A stretch of 24,990 bases of DNA. Source: a virus. The first letter of the stretch is position 1. Every line of letters starts with the position of its first letter. The position numbers and the translations under genes were made by a program. The notes beneath the pieces are model-generated. The model had not been told where the DNA came from. It worked only from the letters and a program-made list of their open reading frames with translations, and did no database searches. The stretch lies in the IMG/VR virus record IMGVR_UViG_3300028829_006852, positions 1-24,990 of that record; one strand, written 5' to 3'. Shown piece after piece: positions 21,000 to 24,990 of this stretch.

Positions 21000-21671
21000 C
21001 TAACCAAGTAATTGCGAAAGTGATCCAAGGCCGGCTGAAGCTTGAATCCACCGTTGTCCACCACTCGCTCTTCGCCAGTTAGTATATGACAACTGTACAT
21101 TAATTTGTACCAATCCATCCAATTCGTTATTCAATTCTACTTGTCCAATTGTAGTAGGGAATGCATCAATTAACTCAACAGAATAAACCGATCCACCACC
21201 AAGACCTACATTAATGTTTATAGGACCTATGTCTGTACCAATATTTTTTATTGGCTTTCTTAATTGATGTATTTTAACAGGCTTAGCATAGTCTCTTTTA
21301 TATCCTACTGTTTGACCCGTTTCATCTAATACTCTTTCACGCCATGCATCGAAATATTTACGAGTACCATAATCATTAAGAGCTATAAATGATAGTGATA
21401 CATCGTCAACAGCATAACCATAAGCAACCTTTTCAAATTGCATACCCGTTTTACGATCAAGTGTTAAGATTTGTTTTCCCGGCAATGTTGCAGATGAACA
21501 TAATAGATTTAGATCACCGCCTCCCATATTACCAGAAGTTAAAAGAGTAGTTAAAGCTCCAAAAATACCACCAGAACTAAATGTCCCAGGAAGTTCAACT
21601 AAGAATTGGTTTGATCGTGCAAATCCAAGCTTTGCTGAAGCAAGAGATTTAAGTTGGTCTATAGTACTCAT
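21000..21671 (-). CDS. 54: Baseplate/tail-tube initiator, gp54-like
   Basis: A 223-residue tail-tube-fold protein. FLVELPG near residue 25, LLCSSATLPGKQI (56-68), VSLSFIALNDYGTRKYFDAW and a final LVQINVQLSYTNWR are typical of the gp19/gp54 tube superfamily, in which subunits stack around the DNA channel. Its place among baseplate genes, away from a sheath gene, favours gp54 (junction between baseplate and tube) over the main tube protein gp19. T4 gp54 is 320 residues, so this is a short form. The start overlaps the stop of the preceding gene by 4 nt. Confidence 0.65.
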   Translation of the reverse strand: MSTIDQLKSLASAKLGFARSNQFLVELPGTFSSGGIFGALTTLLTSGNMGGGDLNLLCSSATLPGKQILTLDRKTGMQFEKVAYGYAVDDVSLSFIALNDYGTRKYFDAWRERVLDETGQTVGYKRDYAKPVKIHQLRKPIKNIGTDIGPININVGLGGGSVYSVELIDAFPTTIGQVELNNELDGLVQINVQLSYTNWRRASGGQRWIQASAGLGSLSQLLG

Positions 21672-22258
21672 ATTGCTTTCCTTGATTGCTTATACACATT
21701 AGCAGCACTCGACTTTTCCCAGCTTGCAGTTGGTAAGAATGTTGCAATCTCCCACTCGGGTGCGGGTACACGCGCGAGTCTTGATTTAACATGTGCGGTT
21801 AAGTAGTGTTTAAAACATGGCTGAAAATATCTCATTTTAGATGAAGCCATTAACATTTTGTATGACATTTGAAACCGTGTAGTTTCATCATACTTTTTGT
21901 TATTAGTTATATCTAATAATGCATCAAGGAATTTAGCTCTCAGTAAAGGAGGCAAGTAATGTAGATTCAAACCATAGAAACCTTTTTCTGCGGGTCCTAC
22001 GATGATAGCCAAGGGAAATCGATCGTAGAAGGGCAAAGTGTCCTTTGTTTTTGGATCATAGAAAAACATGTTCATAGATCCAATCAAAGGTTGTTGTCTA
22101 TTTACAAGCTTTACTTCCTCGGAGTTCATTAACGCTGTCCGATTCACTCTACGCATTTGTTGTGCTTTACGCCTGAACCAATCCTGTGCCTCTTTAGTTC
22201 TAGGATTAATGCCGGCTCTAAAAGCTTCGTAGCCAAGTTTTGCAAATAGATTACTCAT
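21668..22258 (-). CDS. Virion protein, possibly DNA-end protector gp2-like
   Basis: A 196-residue protein with the conserved block IGSMNMFFYDPKTKDTLPFY followed by DRFPLAIIVGP, then GFYGLNLHYLPPLLRAKFLD and a C-terminal TSHV-like HYLTAHVKSRLARVP. I recall this block from T4-like virion proteins annotated as DNA-end protector gp2. Position next to gene 4 agrees with the T4 order 2-4-53. In T4, gp2 protects injected DNA ends from RecBCD. The assignment is from memory and synteny, so a different head or tail completion protein is possible. It has no clear ribosome site; a TATAAATA lies just before the start. Confidence 0.5.
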   Translation of the reverse strand: MSNLFAKLGYEAFRAGINPRTKEAQDWFRRKAQQMRRVNRTALMNSEEVKLVNRQQPLIGSMNMFFYDPKTKDTLPFYDRFPLAIIVGPAEKGFYGLNLHYLPPLLRAKFLDALLDITNNKKYDETTRFQMSYKMLMASSKMRYFQPCFKHYLTAHVKSRLARVPAPEWEIATFLPTASWEKSSAANVYKQSRKAI

Positions 22259-22266
22259 ACCTGTAT

Positions 22267-22767
22267 TTATATCTTTTTCTTAGGCTTTTTACGATATGGT
22301 TTCAATGGTTTTAGTGGTTTAAGTTTACCCGGCTGATCTTTCATTATACCCATAGACTTCAGTGTATTCTCTGTCCAGATCTGAAATGTCCATCCTCTAT
22401 CCTGTGCAAAATTATTTGCAGCTTCCCACTTATTCATATTCTTTACATAGGTCATTGCTTCACCTATATATCTTTTACTCTTATTAGGATTCTTAGGAAC
22501 CTTTGTTTCTTTGTCTGGTTTAATTTCAACTAAGATTGTTTTTCCATCTGCGAATGTTATTTTTAGATCTACAAAGTACCGGTGCATCTTCTTGTCTATA
22601 TCCCAGAAATAAGGTACAACAGTTTCTTCTGAGCTCCAAGATTTGACAGAAGGATTGCTATCGCACCACATAAAGCATAGCTTTTCCCAATGAGAACGAT
22701 AAGTTACTTTATCAGGATCACCACTATACTTTTTTATGTTGGGTTTATACTTACCAGAATACGCCAT
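22267..22767 (-). CDS. 4: Head completion protein gp4 (TnsA/PD-(D/E)XK fold)
   Basis: A 166-residue protein readily recognised as the T4 gp4 (50/65) family. The nuclease-type motifs are in order: E28 in YRSHWEKLCFMW, D67 in RYFVDLKI and E81-x-K83 in ILVEIKPDKE. This is the TnsA-like arrangement. The tail is very basic (KLKPLKPLKPYRKKPKKKI) and may contact DNA. In T4 the protein is required to complete filled heads before tail joining. It is first in the minus-strand structural unit, behind a candidate late promoter, divergent from gp48. Confidence 0.9.
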   Translation of the reverse strand: MAYSGKYKPNIKKYSGDPDKVTYRSHWEKLCFMWCDSNPSVKSWSSEETVVPYFWDIDKKMHRYFVDLKITFADGKTILVEIKPDKETKVPKNPNKSKRYIGEAMTYVKNMNKWEAANNFAQDRGWTFQIWTENTLKSMGIMKDQPGKLKPLKPLKPYRKKPKKKI

Positions 22768-22774
22768 TTTTCGT

Positions 22775-22782
22775 TATAAATA
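22775..22782 (+). promoter_or_regulatory. Candidate late promoter for gp48 unit (TATAAATA)
   Basis: Exact TATAAATA 32 bases before the gp48 ATG, in the 47-bp gap between divergent genes. The expected RNA start is near 22789. Confidence 0.6.
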
Positions 22783-22796
22783 GTTCAAGATATTTT

Positions 22797-22804
22797 TATT
22801 TATA
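22797..22804 (-). promoter_or_regulatory. Candidate late promoter for gp4 unit (TATAAATA, minus strand)
   Basis: TATTTATA on the plus strand is TATAAATA on the minus strand, 29 bases before the gp4 ATG. The expected RNA start is near 22790, about the same point as that of the opposing promoter. Confidence 0.6.
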
Positions 22805-22814
22805 GGATAATCAT

Positions 22815-24083
22815 ATGGCATCTGGTCGAAAGCAACATTACATTAGTAAAGAAGTACCTCCTTCAGCATCTCCACGTAATGGTGGTAATTCAAGTGGTAC
22901 TACTCTTACTGCACGAAGTCAAGCTGATATAGTTTATAGAGGCGGTAAAACAGCTACACGTAAAGAGCAAGAAATCACAGGACATTTAAGTAGGCGTAGT
23001 GTTAAGTTATCTTATCCATTACATAATATGGATAATCATCCAGCAAAAATAAAGTTTACGGCATATAAAGTTAATGCATACACTATTGACCCTAAAAGCA
23101 TTTCTGAAATTTGGGATATTCCTTTACTGGGATGGGGTACTAGTGATTTAAGAGGTAATAGAGAAAAATTAAAAGAACAGGCATATCAACAAAAAACTTT
23201 AGAAGAACAAAAAAGAAGACAACAAGGTCAACTTGGTAGTGACGTAAGAACTGCAACTGTTGGAGGTAGTGATGGAGATATTGAAGATGAAACTTCACAA
23301 TTAGTATTTTCTAAGGATGGCGAATCTAAGTCTGATGCAGTAAAAGGCGCCAACATACCAGATAAAACGCCAATTGACGCAATTGCTGATCATAAAATTC
23401 CTGTTATGGAATTATATTTTCCACAATCACTTACATTTAACGATGATGTAAACTATAATCAAGTAGATCTTGGTCCAGCTGGACTAGCTACTGCTGCAGC
23501 TATAAATGGTAGAGCAGGTTTGTTAAAAGCTGTTGGTAAAGGAATTAGTGAAGGGTTTGAATCTATCTTTAATTTAGCAAAGGGTACAATGACAACTGAA
23601 GCGGCGCAAGTTGCTGGTGCTCGAGCTGCGCAGTTTATTCCTCGCGAAGGAATAAGAGCTGCAGTTACTTCAGCAATTCAAACAGGTATTAACCCAGGTA
23701 CTCGACTACTTTTTGATAAACCAAACATTCGCCAATTTTCATTTACATTTAAGTTAATTGCAACTTCTGCTCAAGAAGCAAATCAAATAGAATCAATTAT
23801 TAGAACATTTAGAACACAGATGTATCCAGAAACAATTAATATTGGTGCTGGTGTGCCGGCTGGATATAAGTTTCCTAATTTGTTTAAGATTGATTTTAGT
23901 ATGAGAGGATCTAATATGAGAGTGCCGGCACTTCAGTATTGTTATTTACGAAGTGCGCAAGCTTCATATAATGCTACTTCAATGACATTTCATGATGACG
24001 GTCATCCTACTGAAGTTGATCTTACTCTTGTATTCCAAGAATACAAAGCACTAAGTAAACAAGATATTGAAGGTGGTTACTAA
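22815..24083 (+). CDS. 48: Baseplate tail-tube cap/junction protein gp48
   Basis: A 422-residue protein whose C-terminal 130 residues match the gp48 plan: FSFTFKLIATSAQEANQIES, IIRTFRTQMYPETI, YKFPNLFKIDF, LQYCYLRSAQASYNATSMTF and the final EVDLTLVFQEYKALSKQDI. The region 1-110 carries LSYPLHNMDNHPAKIKFTAY. A charged and Gln-rich insert at about 130-185 is probably flexible, and a Gly/Ala-rich segment lies at about 215-290. T4 gp48 (364 aa) sits on the hub and starts tube assembly with gp54. The gene overlaps the gp53 ATG by one base (TAATG). Confidence 0.85.
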   Translation: MASGRKQHYISKEVPPSASPRNGGNSSGTTLTARSQADIVYRGGKTATRKEQEITGHLSRRSVKLSYPLHNMDNHPAKIKFTAYKVNAYTIDPKSISEIWDIPLLGWGTSDLRGNREKLKEQAYQQKTLEEQKRRQQGQLGSDVRTATVGGSDGDIEDETSQLVFSKDGESKSDAVKGANIPDKTPIDAIADHKIPVMELYFPQSLTFNDDVNYNQVDLGPAGLATAAAINGRAGLLKAVGKGISEGFESIFNLAKGTMTTEAAQVAGARAAQFIPREGIRAAVTSAIQTGINPGTRLLFDKPNIRQFSFTFKLIATSAQEANQIESIIRTFRTQMYPETINIGAGVPAGYKFPNLFKIDFSMRGSNMRVPALQYCYLRSAQASYNATSMTFHDDGHPTEVDLTLVFQEYKALSKQDIEGGY

Positions 24084-24829
24084 TGCAATACTTTAATAAA
24101 TTTCCTCGTGCTTTTTATATATTTGGAGACCAAGAAGCACAGGGCACAGGTAAAATATCTAGTGAACTCGTTCAAGATATATCAGCTTATTCTGATATTT
24201 TAGATAAAATATCTGATAATATTGCGTTCCATACTTTTTATAATATACAAGAAGGTAATAGACCTGATCAGTGCTCTTATGATATATACGGTACACCTAT
24301 CTATCACTGGACATTTTTTCTTTTAAATGATCATTTAAGAAAGCAAGGTTGGCCAGTAACAAACGAAGAAATAAATAAAAGAGCAAAGGTTGATTTTCCG
24401 CACTTTACTTATACAACTACAGATTCATTAACAAATACTCATAAGGTTGGAGAAACAGTAATTGGAGCTCAAACAGGTTCAAGAGGAACAGTACTACGTA
24501 GAAATTTAGATATTGGTCAAGTTACTGTAGCGGCGCAATCTGCATTTGCAATAGGTGAAGCAATAAGTAACGTGTCTGCAGCTGTTACTACTCAAACAAT
24601 TACTACAACCGGTGCATCTTTAGAATATCTTTCAGCACATCATTACGAAAACGCTAGTGGTGAAATAGTAGATATTGATCCGGCTGTTGGACCCGGTGCA
24701 CAGCTTACAGAAGTAACACATCTAGATAGATACATAAAAGATAATGATAATCTAAAACAAATTAAGGTAGTAAAACCGGATCTTATCAATCAGGTTGTTT
24801 CACTGTTTAAACAGGCTATTAATTCATAA
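24083..24829 (+). CDS. 53: Baseplate wedge protein gp53
   Basis: A 248-residue protein with the hallmark block HTFYNIQEGNRPDQCSYDIY followed by GTPIYHWTFFLLNDHL, typical of gp53 near residues 65-95. A central Thr/Val/Gly-rich region (VGETVIGAQTGSRGTVL) forms beta structure, then SLEYLSAHHYENASGE and a C-terminal helix. T4 gp53 (196 aa) clamps neighbouring baseplate wedges together. It is longer here because of the central insert. It is coupled to gp48 upstream and to the partial gene downstream through TAATG. Confidence 0.85.
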   Translation: MQYFNKFPRAFYIFGDQEAQGTGKISSELVQDISAYSDILDKISDNIAFHTFYNIQEGNRPDQCSYDIYGTPIYHWTFFLLNDHLRKQGWPVTNEEINKRAKVDFPHFTYTTTDSLTNTHKVGETVIGAQTGSRGTVLRRNLDIGQVTVAAQSAFAIGEAISNVSAAVTTQTITTTGASLEYLSAHHYENASGEIVDIDPAVGPGAQLTEVTHLDRYIKDNDNLKQIKVVKPDLINQVVSLFKQAINS

Positions 24830-24990
24830 TGTCAAGTAATACCGAATCAGTAAAGGGTTACGCCCTTGAAAGTGTAATTATTAATTCCTCTCGATTTTTA
24901 GATCCAAGTGGGCTAGAAATTTTAGGAAGTGTTACTGATCTTGAAATTTTCGAAAATATAGAAAGTAACTACCTTACTGCTAAATTAGCT
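24829..24990 (+). CDS. Baseplate hub-like protein, N-terminal part (runs off window)
   Basis: A frame beginning at ATG 24829, one base overlapping the gp53 stop, and open to the window end (54 residues). VIINSSRFLDPSGLEILGSV followed by TDLEIFENIESNYLTAKLA resembles the first strands of gp27-like hub or tail-tube-fold proteins, where a tdLxIxENI...LTAxLxFxD pattern is common. Gene order after 48 and 53 supports a baseplate component. With only the N terminus available the assignment stays tentative. Confidence 0.5.
   Translation, partial: MSSNTESVKGYALESVIINSSRFLDPSGLEILGSVTDLEIFENIESNYLTAKLA

Noticed and set aside
22264-22271. Minus-strand TATAAATA just before the gp2-like start
   Set aside because: RNA would start at or within a few bases of the ATG, leaving no leader, and such octamers are expected by chance at this A+T content.
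1-24990. CRISPR array or insertion sequence
   Set aside because: No regularly spaced direct repeats and no transposase-like gene or terminal inverted repeats were seen. The only dispersed repeat is the promoter motif.

Overview
The window is a segment of a T4-like contractile-tailed phage (Caudoviricetes). The diagnostic genes are gp32 (ssDNA-binding protein), a gp33-like late-transcription factor, gp26, gp54-like, gp4, gp48, gp53 and the start of a hub-like gene. The DNA is A+T-rich. Several small genes (FmdB-like protein, MGME1-type exonuclease, MSDDFFDFGF-type protein, zinc-less gp32) look like those of marine T4-like phages of cyanobacteria and Pelagibacter. A lipoprotein signal, a Sec signal peptide and an outer-membrane-type C-terminal phenylalanine point to a Gram-negative host, probably a marine proteobacterium. 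The host itself is inferred.

Layout. (1) 1-2509: small early-type genes with an MGME1-like exonuclease, a 5'(3')-deoxyribonucleotidase, and an EF-hand protein with two membrane segments. (2) 2523-11120: about 8.6 kb of plus-strand genes for carbohydrate chemistry. It holds four DxD glycosyltransferase-like proteins, two GT25-like proteins, three SAM methyltransferases, a ParB-like/nucleotidyltransferase multidomain protein and a DUF115/sialyltransferase-like protein, packed with overlaps. (3) 11124-15907: early-promoter-driven small genes (SprT-like peptidase, coiled-coil peptide, hypotheticals). Within this lies a ~335-nt region that looks like a folded RNA, then tRNA-Gly(UCC), then a terminator. 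After that come envelope-directed proteins: an outer-membrane-like protein, small membrane proteins, a secreted protein and an LPP20-like lipoprotein. (4) 15983-18571: early promoter, a conserved 372-aa unknown, gp33-like protein and gp32. (5) 18568-22767, minus strand: gp4, gp2-like, gp54-like, gp26 with a frameshifted extension, and a tape-measure-like protein. (6) 22815-24990, plus strand: gp48, gp53 and a partial hub-like gene.

Regulation visible in the sequence. Six sigma70-type promoters (TGTACA or TTTACA, exactly 17 bp, TATAAT) are near copies of one another, and four carry AGATCT just after the -10 box. T4-type late boxes (TATAAATA) precede the EF-hand gene, the outer-membrane-like gene, gene 32 and both arms of the divergent gp4/gp48 pair. 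The gp33-like gene fits a T4-style late switch.

The most interesting items are the structured RNA upstream of tRNA-Gly, a T8 slippery site at the end of gp26 that would fuse a 59-residue tail-chaperone-like extension in the -1 frame, the mixed glycosyltransferase/methyltransferase cassette, and the Ca-binding membrane protein.
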